From Spyradocola merdavium (GTDB taxonomy: Bacteria; Bacillota; Clostridia; Christensenellales; UBA1750): a stretch of 11,577 bases of DNA. Location: positions 1-11,577 of the forward strand of contig DVIM01000024.1 in assembly GCA_018711265.1 (NCBI GenBank), in the 5' to 3' direction. The notes below the pieces were generated by a model that was not told the DNA's origin, ran no database searches, and worked only from the letters and a program-made list of their open reading frames with translations. Made by a program: the position numbers and the translations under genes. Shown in pieces: positions 6,149 through 11,577 of this stretch. Each line of letters starts with the position of its first letter. The first letter of the stretch is position 1.

Positions 6149-9100
6149 TCAGAACAGCGAGAGCTGCTCGGGCTGCGGCTCGCGCCGCACGCCGCGGGCG
6201 CTCTCCCGCCGAACGTCCGCCGGCAGTTCCGCAAGGAAGGGCGAGGGCGCGCCGCCGCAGGTGAGGATCAGCTCCTCCCGCGCGCGCGTCATGCCCACAA
6301 AGAGCAGCCGCCGCTCCTCGCGCACGTCCGCGCGGCGGCCGGGGCGGTCCAGCGGCAGCTCGCCCTCCGTCGCACCCGCCAGGATCACCACCGGGAATTC
6401 CAGGCCCTTGGACGCGTGCAGCGTCATCAGCCGCACCGCGCCCGAGGCCGCCTTTGCGCCCGCCAGGCGGCGCACGTCCGCCTCCTCGCCCAGCAGGAGC
6501 GCGTCCAGCAGGTCCGGAAGGCTCCCGAAGAGCGCCGCCGTCTGCCGCAGCCGCAGGAAGTTCTCGTCCGCCTCGCGCCCGAGGGCCTTGGTCAGGGCGT
6601 CCAGCGCGCGCCGGGGCCGCCCCCGCAGCAGCGGCTCCACCGCCCGCACCGCCTGCGCCAGCGGCAGCAGCTCCGGGAACAGCGCCGCCGCACGCTCCGC
6701 GCGCCCGGCCAGGGACGCCTCCTTGGATTCCTCAGCCTGGGGGGCCGACCCGGCCTGGGAGGCTGCCTCAGCCCGGGGGGCTGGCTCAGCCAGGGAGGCC
6801 GCAGCCGCCCAGGACGCGCCCTCGGAGCATCCCCAGAGCGCCTGCACCCCCGCGCGCAGCGCCTCCGCCTCCTGCGGGCGTGCAAGGCCGCGCAGCAGCT
6901 CCACCGCGCCCTGCACCGCCGCATCCTCCAGAAACGCGCCGCGGCCGAACACCTCGCAGGGAATGCCGTCGTGGATCAGGCACGTTTCGATCTGTTCCAT
7001 CTGCCGGTGCGTCCGGCACAGCACCGCGATCTCCGAAAACGCGCGGACCGACTCCCGCGCGCCCTCGCGCTGCGCCTCGAGCATGCCCACGCCGCCGACC
7101 AGCCGCCCGATCTCCTTGGCGATCCACACGCCCTCGGAGAAGGCGTCCGGCGCCGCCACCGCCCGCACCGGCGCGCCGGACGCCTGCGCGCGCCGCGCGT
7201 CGAGCTCCCGCGCCGGGCCGCCGTTGTGCGCGATGACCGCCTTTGCCGCCTCCAGCACCGCCGGCGCGGAGCGGTAGTTCTCCCGCAGGCGCAGCGTGCG
7301 CACCGCGCGCTCGCGCCCCAGCGCCGCAAAGCCCTCCGCATCCGCGCCGCGGAACCCGTAGATGCTCTGGTCCGGGTCGCCGATGACGAAGAGCGAGCGC
7401 CCACCCTGGCTCCAGCGCAGCACGAGCTCCCGCTGGATCGGGTTGACGTCCTGGAACTCGTCCACCAGCAGGTTGCGGAAGGCCGCCTCCCGCAGGTCCC
7501 GCCCCTCCAGGAGCACATCGTCCAGGTCCCGCGCGCCGCGCGCCTGCAGCGCCGCGTCGTATTCCTCCCGCAGGCCCTTGGGCAGGTCCTGGCCGGGCAG
7601 GCCGTTCTTCTGCGCGGAGATGCGCCGCTGGCATTCCGCCGCGGAGATGCCCGCCTCCCCGCGCGCCGCAAGGAGCTCCGCCAGGACCTTCACCGCCTCC
7701 GCCCGGCCGACGAGCTGCTTGGCCGGCAGGTGCTGCAGGCACACCGCGTGGAAGGTCCCCACCGTCAGCCCCCGCAGCGCCTGCTTTCCGCCGAGCTCCG
7801 CCTCCAGGCGCTCCCGCAGCTCCTGCGCGGCCTGGCGCGTGAAGGTCACGGCCGTGATCTCCTTGGGCGGCACCCCTTCCTGCGCGATCAGGTGCGCGAT
7901 GCGCGCGACCAGCGTGCGCGTCTTGCCCGTGCCCGGCCCCGCGACGACCGCCACGGCTGCCTCCTGCGCGAGGACGGCCTCCGCCTGCCGCTCGTTGAGC
8001 CCCGCGACCGGTGCGGCCGGTGCGACCGGCGCGGCCGGCGTGACCGGGGCGACCGCGGCGGCCGGGGCCGCGCGCCGGCGGCGCGGCGGCTGCGCGCCCT
8101 CCCCCAGGCCGAAGAGCGCGGTCTGCCCGGCGAGGAGCTCCAATTCGTGCGGCGCAAAGAGCGTGATGCGGCCGTATTCCCCGTCGTAGCCCGGCTGCCG
8201 GCGCACGCGGCCCTGCCGCAGGCGGCGCAGCGCCTCGGCTGCGGCGGGGCCGGCGGCGCGCTCCATCTCCTCCGGCGCGCATTCCCGCAGGATGCGGAAC
8301 TCCGGCCCCAAGCGCTTGAGCAGGCCGAAATAGGCTGCCTGCACGCGCTTGCTCGCCGCGGAAGCGCCCAACACGTCCGCCAGCAGCTCCGGCAGGGGCA
8401 GAAGGCTCTCAAAGGGCCGGCTGTCCGCCGGCGCCGCGCCCTCCGGCCGGTCGGCCAGCACCTCCACGCGGTGCGCCACGCCGATGGTCACGCGCTTGCC
8501 GCAGACCGGGCAGAGGTTGTCCAGCTCGATCGCGCGGCCCGGCTCCAGGCAGCAGCCGCAGGCGCGGTGGCCGTCGAAGTGGTACTTCCCCTCCTCCGGA
8601 AAGAACTCGACCGTGCCCTCGAGCCCCTCACCCGTCTCGATGGCGCGCTTGAGCGCGGAATAGCTCCGCCCGCTGGACAGGAGGTTCGCCTCGCGCCCCA
8701 GCTTGTTGGGCGAGTGCGCGTCGGAGTTCGAGACGAGCTGAAATCGGTCCAGCATGGAGCAGCGCCGGTTCATCGGCGGGTCGGAGGAAAGGCCCGTCTC
8801 CAGCGCGTGCACATAAGGCGTCAAGTCCCCGAAGCATTCCTCCACCGCATCGAACCCGGAAAACGCCCCGAAGAGCGAAAAGTGCGGCGTCCAGACGTGC
8901 GCCGGGATGTACACGGCCTCCGGGCACGTCTCCAGCACGATCTCCAGCAGGTCGTGGCTGTCCAGGCCGAGGATGGGCCGGCCGTCGCTGTGCAGGTTCC
9001 CGATGGCCTCGAGCTTCTGGGACAGGGCCTCCGCCTCGTCCAGGCCCGGCAGCAGCAGCACGTGGTGCACCTTCCTCGTGCGCCCGCCGCGCTTGTAGAT

Positions 9101-9370
9101 TGTGCTGATCTCGCCGGAGACGACGAAACGCGGCGCCTGCGCCTCCACTTCCGCGGGCAGGCGCAGGTCCTCGCGCAGGCGGTACAATCCCTCCTCCGCG
9201 GGGACGAGGGCCTCGCGCAGCTCTGCGCGCCAGGCGGGGTGCGTAAAGTCGCCCGTGCCCACGATCCCCAGACCCTTATACCGCGCCCAGAGGTCCAGAT
9301 GCGGCGCGTCGCCGTCGCGGCTGGTCGCGCGCGAGAACCTCGAGTGAATGTGCAGATCCGCAAGAATCAT
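6149..9370 (-). CDS. EndoQ-like PHP endonuclease fused to UvrD/Rep-type helicase
   Basis: The 1073-residue protein joins two DNA-repair modules. Residues 1-420 resemble endonuclease Q, which nicks 5' of deaminated bases and abasic sites: DLHIHSRFSRATSRD (5-19), GTGDFTHPAW (38-47), SGEIS (85-89), VHH (101-103), LDSHD (136-140), PAHVWTPHFSLFGA (156-169), NSDAHSPNKLGREA (215-228), plus the four-cysteine finger C271xxC274...C287xxC290. An Ala/Pro/Val linker (435-455) follows. Residues 457-1040 hold every SF1A helicase motif: Walker A AGPGTGKT (K483), TFTRQAAQEL, VDEFQD (636-641), GDPDQSIYGFRG (664-675), RENYRS, TLHASKGLEF (983-992) and FVGMTRARE (1024-1032). The C-terminus QLSLF (1069-1073) matches the beta-clamp binding peptide. 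The start at 9370 has a GGAGG site and places the PHP motif at the N-terminus. Ligands and motifs look intact; the combined function in deaminated-base repair is inference. Confidence 0.92.
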   Translation of the reverse strand: MILADLHIHSRFSRATSRDGDAPHLDLWARYKGLGIVGTGDFTHPAWRAELREALVPAEEGLYRLREDLRLPAEVEAQAPRFVVSGEISTIYKRGGRTRKVHHVLLLPGLDEAEALSQKLEAIGNLHSDGRPILGLDSHDLLEIVLETCPEAVYIPAHVWTPHFSLFGAFSGFDAVEECFGDLTPYVHALETGLSSDPPMNRRCSMLDRFQLVSNSDAHSPNKLGREANLLSSGRSYSALKRAIETGEGLEGTVEFFPEEGKYHFDGHRACGCCLEPGRAIELDNLCPVCGKRVTIGVAHRVEVLADRPEGAAPADSRPFESLLPLPELLADVLGASAASKRVQAAYFGLLKRLGPEFRILRECAPEEMERAAGPAAAEALRRLRQGRVRRQPGYDGEYGRITLFAPHELELLAGQTALFGLGEGAQPPRRRRAAPAAAVAPVTPAAPVAPAAPVAGLNERQAEAVLAQEAAVAVVAGPGTGKTRTLVARIAHLIAQEGVPPKEITAVTFTRQAAQELRERLEAELGGKQALRGLTVGTFHAVCLQHLPAKQLVGRAEAVKVLAELLAARGEAGISAAECQRRISAQKNGLPGQDLPKGLREEYDAALQARGARDLDDVLLEGRDLREAAFRNLLVDEFQDVNPIQRELVLRWSQGGRSLFVIGDPDQSIYGFRGADAEGFAALGRERAVRTLRLRENYRSAPAVLEAAKAVIAHNGGPARELDARRAQASGAPVRAVAAPDAFSEGVWIAKEIGRLVGGVGMLEAQREGARESVRAFSEIAVLCRTHRQMEQIETCLIHDGIPCEVFGRGAFLEDAAVQGAVELLRGLARPQEAEALRAGVQALWGCSEGASWAAAASLAEPAPRAEAASQAGSAPQAEESKEASLAGRAERAAALFPELLPLAQAVRAVEPLLRGRPRRALDALTKALGREADENFLRLRQTAALFGSLPDLLDALLLGEEADVRRLAGAKAASGAVRLMTLHASKGLEFPVVILAGATEGELPLDRPGRRADVREERRLLFVGMTRAREELILTCGGAPSPFLAELPADVRRESARGVRREPQPEQLSLF
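6731..6802 (-). repeat. 36-nt imperfect tandem duplication inside the helicase module
   Basis: Two adjacent 36-nt units, 6731-6766 and 6767-6802, agree at 29 of 36 positions. They encode two 12-residue repeats, AASLAEPAPRAE (857-868) and AASQAGSAPQAE (869-880), in a low-complexity Ala-rich insertion between the VFGR region and motif V. The frame is kept. Confidence 0.8.
8006..8068 (-). repeat. 9-nt repeat array encoding the EndoQ-helicase linker
   Basis: Seven 9-nt units of the type (G)RCCGGNGC run in tandem and encode 21 residues of A, P, V and one T (435-455). The segment joins the EndoQ module to the helicase module and follows a short arginine run (RRRR, 430-433). A flexible tether is the likely role. 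Confidence 0.8.
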
Positions 9371-9401
9371 CCCGTTTCTTCCTCCGTCGCCTTTTTTCCC
9401 G

Positions 9402-9430
9402 ATTATACCAATCTTTTCGCGCCTTTGCAA
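9402..9430 (-). promoter_or_regulatory. Strong promoter of the EndoQ-helicase operon
   Basis: Minus-strand -35 TTGCAA (9430-9425), 17-nt spacer ending in TGG (extended -10) and consensus TATAAT (9407-9402). The start site is expected near 9395, giving a leader of about 25 nt before the ATG at 9370. It starts just after the terminator of the nitroreductase operon. Confidence 0.87.
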
Positions 9431-9438
9431 ACGCGGAC

Positions 9439-9483
9439 AAAAAAAGGGCCCGAAGCGGGAGCGTCTCCGCTCTCTTCGGACCC
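9439..9483 (-). terminator. Rho-independent terminator of the arsR-like/nitroreductase operon
   Basis: On the minus strand GGGTCCGAAG (9483-9474) pairs with CTTCGGGCCC (ending 9446), with an inner CGGAG / CTCCCG stem and one bulge. A run of seven T (9445-9439) follows. It lies 10 nt after the nitroreductase stop codon. Confidence 0.9.
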
Positions 9484-9493
9484 GCCGATTCTC

Positions 9494-10165
9494 CTATTCC
9501 CGGTCCCAGGTGAACGCATCCGCGCCCGCGCCCATCGCAAAGTGGTATTTCACAATGCCCAGGTCCAGCTTGGTGTAAAAGCCGCTCCCTGCCGTGGCGG
9601 AAACGCGGTTTCCCTGCAGGGCGAAGCGGAACTTCTGCTGGTTCATGGCCGTGGGCGCGAGCAGCGCGGCCTCCACGCCGGACACGAACCACTCCGGGAA
9701 AGGCGGCTCTCCCTCCGTCACCTCGCGGACGGACTTGACGCGGTGGCCGCTGCCCTGCGTCTTTCCGTATCCCACCGCGATCACGGCGCAGAGCTTCTCC
9801 CCCTCGCCGGCGGAGAAGGCGCTCGGGACCTTGCTGTAGGTCATGGCCACCCAGCAGGTGTTCAGGCCGATCTGCTGCGCCCGCAGCACGATCCGCTCCC
9901 CGAAGTATCCGCAGGTCTCCGAGAGGTCCGGGCCCTTCTTGCCGACCAGGGCGATGTAATTCGTCACGCCGCTGAACTTTCCGTAGCGCGCCAGGAGCCC
10001 GGAAAAGGCCTTGGGCTCGCCGCAGACGAGCTGGATGTGCAGGCCGCTCTCCGCGTTGCAGGCCTCGATCTCCTCCCGCAGCAGGGCCGCGTCCTCCTTG
10101 CGCAGCACCTCCTCCCGATACTGCCGGACGCTGTGGCGCGCCTGCATGGCTTCCATAAGGGTCAT
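9494..10165 (-). CDS. Nitroreductase family protein (TM1586-like)
   Basis: The 223-residue flavoenzyme-type protein begins MTLMEAMQARHSVRQYREEV. The RHSVRQY box (10-16) is the FMN-phosphate binding start of nitroreductases. Further family marks are KFSGVTNYIALVG (63-75), GYFGERIVLRAQQIGLNTCWVAMTY (86-110) and the late APTAMNQQKFRFAL (170-183). The duplicated-half layout and length fit the putative TM nitroreductase group (PF14512), which reduces substrates with NAD(P)H; the natural substrate cannot be told. The ATG at 10165 follows AGGAGG with a 9-nt gap. A longer reading running to 10684 crosses tRNA-Asn and was rejected. It lies 22 nt after the ArsR-like gene and is co-transcribed with it. 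Confidence 0.9.
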   Translation of the reverse strand: MTLMEAMQARHSVRQYREEVLRKEDAALLREEIEACNAESGLHIQLVCGEPKAFSGLLARYGKFSGVTNYIALVGKKGPDLSETCGYFGERIVLRAQQIGLNTCWVAMTYSKVPSAFSAGEGEKLCAVIAVGYGKTQGSGHRVKSVREVTEGEPPFPEWFVSGVEAALLAPTAMNQQKFRFALQGNRVSATAGSGFYTKLDLGIVKYHFAMGAGADAFTWDRE

Positions 10166-10187
10166 TTCGTCTTTCCTCCTGTCTGGA

Positions 10188-10451
10188 TCATTCTTCTTCC
10201 CCGCTCCGGTCGGGAAGCGCCTCCATGATGCGCTTGGCGTGCGCGAGCATCTGGATGAGGCCGCGCATCGCGGGTCTGGACAGGTGCGTCCGCTCCGCGA
10301 TCTCGCCCACGCGCACGCCGCCGCAGCGGCCCATGCGCAGCATCTCCAGGATGAGGTGCTGCCGGTTCGCGTCGCCCAGGGCCTGCAAAATCCTCCGGCA
10401 ATCCGCAAACTCCTCCGCCAGGCGTTGGATTTCCTCTCCGTGTTCCTGCAT
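10188..10451 (-). CDS. ArsR-like HTH regulator, apparently internally deleted
   Basis: The 87-residue protein starts at the ATG at 10451, 8 nt after GGAGGG. Residues 18-60 match the ArsR-type winged helix core: CRRILQALGDANRQHLILEML, then VRVGEIAERTHLSRP, the start of the recognition helix. Right after SRPAM the sequence jumps to LIQMLAHAKRIMEALPDRSG (65-84), which looks like the C-terminal dimerisation helix of longer relatives. The usual HLKxLxxAGL helix end and the beta-wing (RREGxxxYYxL) are missing, where the family is normally about 100-120 residues. The frame is open and in step, so this is an in-frame loss, not a frameshift. Whether it still binds DNA is doubtful. It precedes the nitroreductase, whose expression it may control. 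Confidence 0.75.
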   Translation of the reverse strand: MQEHGEEIQRLAEEFADCRRILQALGDANRQHLILEMLRMGRCGGVRVGEIAERTHLSRPAMRGLIQMLAHAKRIMEALPDRSGEEE

Positions 10452-10486
10452 GCCGCGCTCCCTCCGTTCGTTGAAAGGTTTGAACC

Positions 10487-10495
10487 AGTATACCA
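10487..10495 (-). promoter_or_regulatory. Extended -10 promoter of the arsR-like/nitroreductase operon
   Basis: TGG followed by TATACT (10492-10487) on the minus strand, without a recognisable -35. The start site would be near 10480, where a small dyad GGTTTGAACC (10477-10486) overlaps it. The dyad could be an operator but is too short to call. The same TGG-TATACT layout is seen at the serine dehydratase operon. Confidence 0.6.
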
Positions 10496-10556
10496 TAGCT
10501 TAGCGCCCGCTGCGCATTCGGAAAGAAAATCGATACGGTTCCCGTCTCCGCCCGGC

Positions 10557-10593
10557 AAAAAAGCACCTGTCCGCATGGACAGGTGCTTTTTTT
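10557..10593 (-). terminator. Terminator of the 5S rRNA-tRNA-Asn unit
   Basis: A stem of GCACCTGTCC with its complement (core 10563-10572 and 10577-10586) around a GCAT loop is extended on both sides by A- and T-runs of six or more. It directly follows the CCA end of tRNA-Asn on the minus strand and is symmetrical, so it would also stop plus-strand transcription. Confidence 0.92.
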
Positions 10594-10668
10594 TGGCTCC
10601 CCAGGTAAGACTCGAACTTACAACACCCCGGTTAACAGCCGAGTGCTCTGCCATTGAGCTACTGAGGA
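10594..10668 (-). tRNA. trnN: tRNA-Asn (anticodon GUU)
   Basis: The 75-nt minus-strand gene has acceptor TCCTCAG / CTGGGGA (one G-T), D-arm GCTC...GAGC, anticodon stem CTCGG / CCGGG with loop CTGTTAA (anticodon GTT), T-loop TTCGAGT, discriminator G and encoded CCA. It begins 8 nt after the 5S rRNA and is processed from the same transcript. Confidence 0.96.
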
Positions 10669-10676
10669 ATATGGAA

Positions 10677-10792
<116 letters not shown>

Positions 10793-10834
10793 AAAGGCTT
10801 ACACGTTTGCAAGTGCTTTTCACTTGACTCTGGT

Positions 10835-10863
10835 ATTATACCCCCATTTTTTCCGTTCGTCAA
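10835..10863 (-). promoter_or_regulatory. Strong promoter of the 5S copy 1-tRNA-Asn unit
   Basis: Minus-strand TTGACG (10863-10858), 17-nt spacer and TATAAT (10840-10835), the best match to consensus in the window. The start site is near 10828. The leader holds a small hairpin, CAAGTG (10826-10821) with CACTTG (10815-10810), before the 5S. The -35 lies 5 nt beyond the GNAT stop codon. Confidence 0.88.
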
Positions 10864-10868
10864 TACCT

Positions 10869-11390
10869 TTATTCAACTTTTTGCGCATCCCCATCCAGGC
10901 GCAGGACATAGCTCCAGCCCGCCTGTGTGCGCTCCGCGCGCCGAAAGCCGCAGGCCTCGAACATCCGCTGGGAGGGCAGGTTAAAGTCATAGATCTCCTG
11001 GATTCGCAGCTCGGAATACCCGAGCTCCCTTCCGCGCTCGATGAGGTTGCGCACCACCTTTTTCCCGATGCCGCGGCCGTGCAGGTCCTTTCGCCCGATG
11101 GTGATGGGCATGTCGCCCTGCCAGAAGGTCACGTCCCCGATGGGCGCAAACCGGTCCCCCTCTCTGTACTCGATGAGATACATCTCGCCATGCTCGATCA
11201 GGTATTGGTACATCCCGGCAATGCCCTCCTTGGAATAGGGCTTGACCTCCCCGTCCATCGGCAGGAGAATCTCCGGGTCCTGGTACCACGAGAGCGCAAA
11301 GTCCACGCCCTCCGCGCCCTCGTATTTCCTGAGGCGCAGGTCCGCGTCGATCCAGCGCAGGTCCGGCTGCACAACTCCCTTGATCGGCAT
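10869..11390 (-). CDS. GNAT family N-acetyltransferase
   Basis: The 173-residue protein has the Gcn5-related acetyltransferase fold signs. An IGDVTFWQGDMPITIG strand pair (84-99) is followed by the acetyl-CoA pyrophosphate loop RKDLHGRGIGKKVV (100-113; R/Q-x-x-G-x-G type). A helix comes next, then ELRIQEIYDFNLPSQRMFEACGFRR (127-151), the usual motif B with N and CGF. This layout resembles acetyltransferases acting on small amines or protein N-termini, but the substrate cannot be read from sequence. The ATG at 11390 follows AAAGGAG with an 8-nt gap. An upstream in-frame ATG at 11429 lies inside a hairpin and lacks a ribosome site. The gene sits between two 5S rRNA genes on the same strand, and no promoter is visible in the short gap before it. 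Confidence 0.9.
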   Translation of the reverse strand: MPIKGVVQPDLRWIDADLRLRKYEGAEGVDFALSWYQDPEILLPMDGEVKPYSKEGIAGMYQYLIEHGEMYLIEYREGDRFAPIGDVTFWQGDMPITIGRKDLHGRGIGKKVVRNLIERGRELGYSELRIQEIYDFNLPSQRMFEACGFRRAERTQAGWSYVLRLDGDAQKVE

Positions 11391-11414
11391 TGTCGCATCT
11401 CCTTTGTATGCAAG

Positions 11415-11443
11415 AGCAGCCCATCGCAATGCGATGGGCTGCT
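11415..11443 (-). terminator. Near-perfect hairpin after 5S copy 2, without a U-run
   Basis: A 29-nt sequence whose arms AGCAGCCCATCGC and GCGATGGGCTGCT pair perfectly around a 3-nt loop. It follows 5S copy 2 by 9 nt on the minus strand, where a terminator is expected. However, the next bases are CTTGCATAC, with no T-run, and the TTTT lies on the wrong side. It may be a leaky terminator or an rRNA 3'-processing or stabilising element. Confidence 0.6.
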
Positions 11444-11452
11444 AAAATGGAA

Positions 11453-11568
11453 TCCGGCGATGATCTATCCTCCCGGGCCGTGTCCAGCCAGGTACTTTCG
11501 ACGCTGAAGGGCTTAACTTCTGTGTTCGGGATGGGAACAGGTGGGACCCCTTCGCCATTATCACCGGA
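11453..11568 (-). rRNA. rrf: 5S ribosomal RNA, copy 2
   Basis: The 116-nt minus-strand 5S gene has the same core as copy 1 (CCCATCCCGAACACAG, GTTAAGC, GAAAGTACC) and the same TCCGG / CCGGA ends. The window ends 9 nt upstream of it. As the transcript would come from the right, it is probably the last gene of a 16S-23S-5S operon outside the window, which is inference. Confidence 0.95.
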
Positions 11569-11577
11569 AATTGGATG

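Noticed and set aside
5876..10228. A 1450-codon open frame on the plus strand
   Set aside because: It is antisense to the EndoQ-helicase and nitroreductase genes. Its translation is rich in R, Q, H, A and P with no domain pattern, as expected from the reverse of GC-rich codons.
10477..10486. Dyad GGTTTGAACC at the arsR-like transcription start
   Set aside because: Only a 4-bp arm with a 2-nt gap. It is too short to call an operator without a second copy or conservation.

Overview
The window comes from a GC-rich genome with dense genes and AT-rich intergenic promoters. Several features point to a high-GC member of Bacillota, class Clostridia: a two-subunit serine dehydratase (SdaAA/SdaAB), an ECF-type FolT, a THF-type riboswitch, strong AGGAGG ribosome binding sites, encoded CCA tails on tRNAs and Rho-independent terminators. 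This assignment is inference. No insertion sequence, prophage or CRISPR array is visible. The long plus-strand ORFs are GC-driven shadows of minus-strand genes.

Left part (1-5480), serine and folate. The 3' end of a TSCPD-domain gene (+) meets folT (-) at a 25-bp bidirectional terminator. Reading leftward from about 4045 on the minus strand are a divergent sodium:solute-symporter-like protein, sdaAB, sdaAA and folT. The first three are tightly packed or overlapping. folT has its own sigma70-type promoter, a THF riboswitch candidate and a hairpin that buries its Shine-Dalgarno. Divergent from this cluster is a DUF1015 gene (+) with its own promoter and terminator. The neighbourhood suggests uptake of an amino acid and deamination of serine to pyruvate, beside import of folate, the cofactor that shares serine as one-carbon donor.

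Middle part (5500-9483), tRNA-Thr and a DNA-repair pair. tRNA-Thr(GGU) is a self-contained unit of promoter, gene and terminator. On the minus strand, a strong promoter drives a 1073-residue protein that fuses an EndoQ-like PHP endonuclease, with its four-cysteine zinc finger, to a complete UvrD/Rep-type helicase. The last five residues, QLSLF, form a canonical beta-sliding-clamp binding peptide. A small membrane-anchored protein of unknown function starts one base after its stop codon. This fusion is the most interesting protein in the window.

Right part (9494-11577), redox operon and rRNA end. An ArsR-like regulator that appears internally deleted precedes a nitroreductase. Then come two minus-strand 5S rRNA genes flanking a GNAT acetyltransferase. 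The left 5S and a tRNA-Asn(GUU) form a separate unit with a near-consensus promoter and a terminator. The right 5S probably ends an rRNA operon lying beyond the window. The GNAT gene has no promoter I can see and may be read from the rRNA operon. The two 5S copies differ by paired, compensating substitutions, so both look functional.
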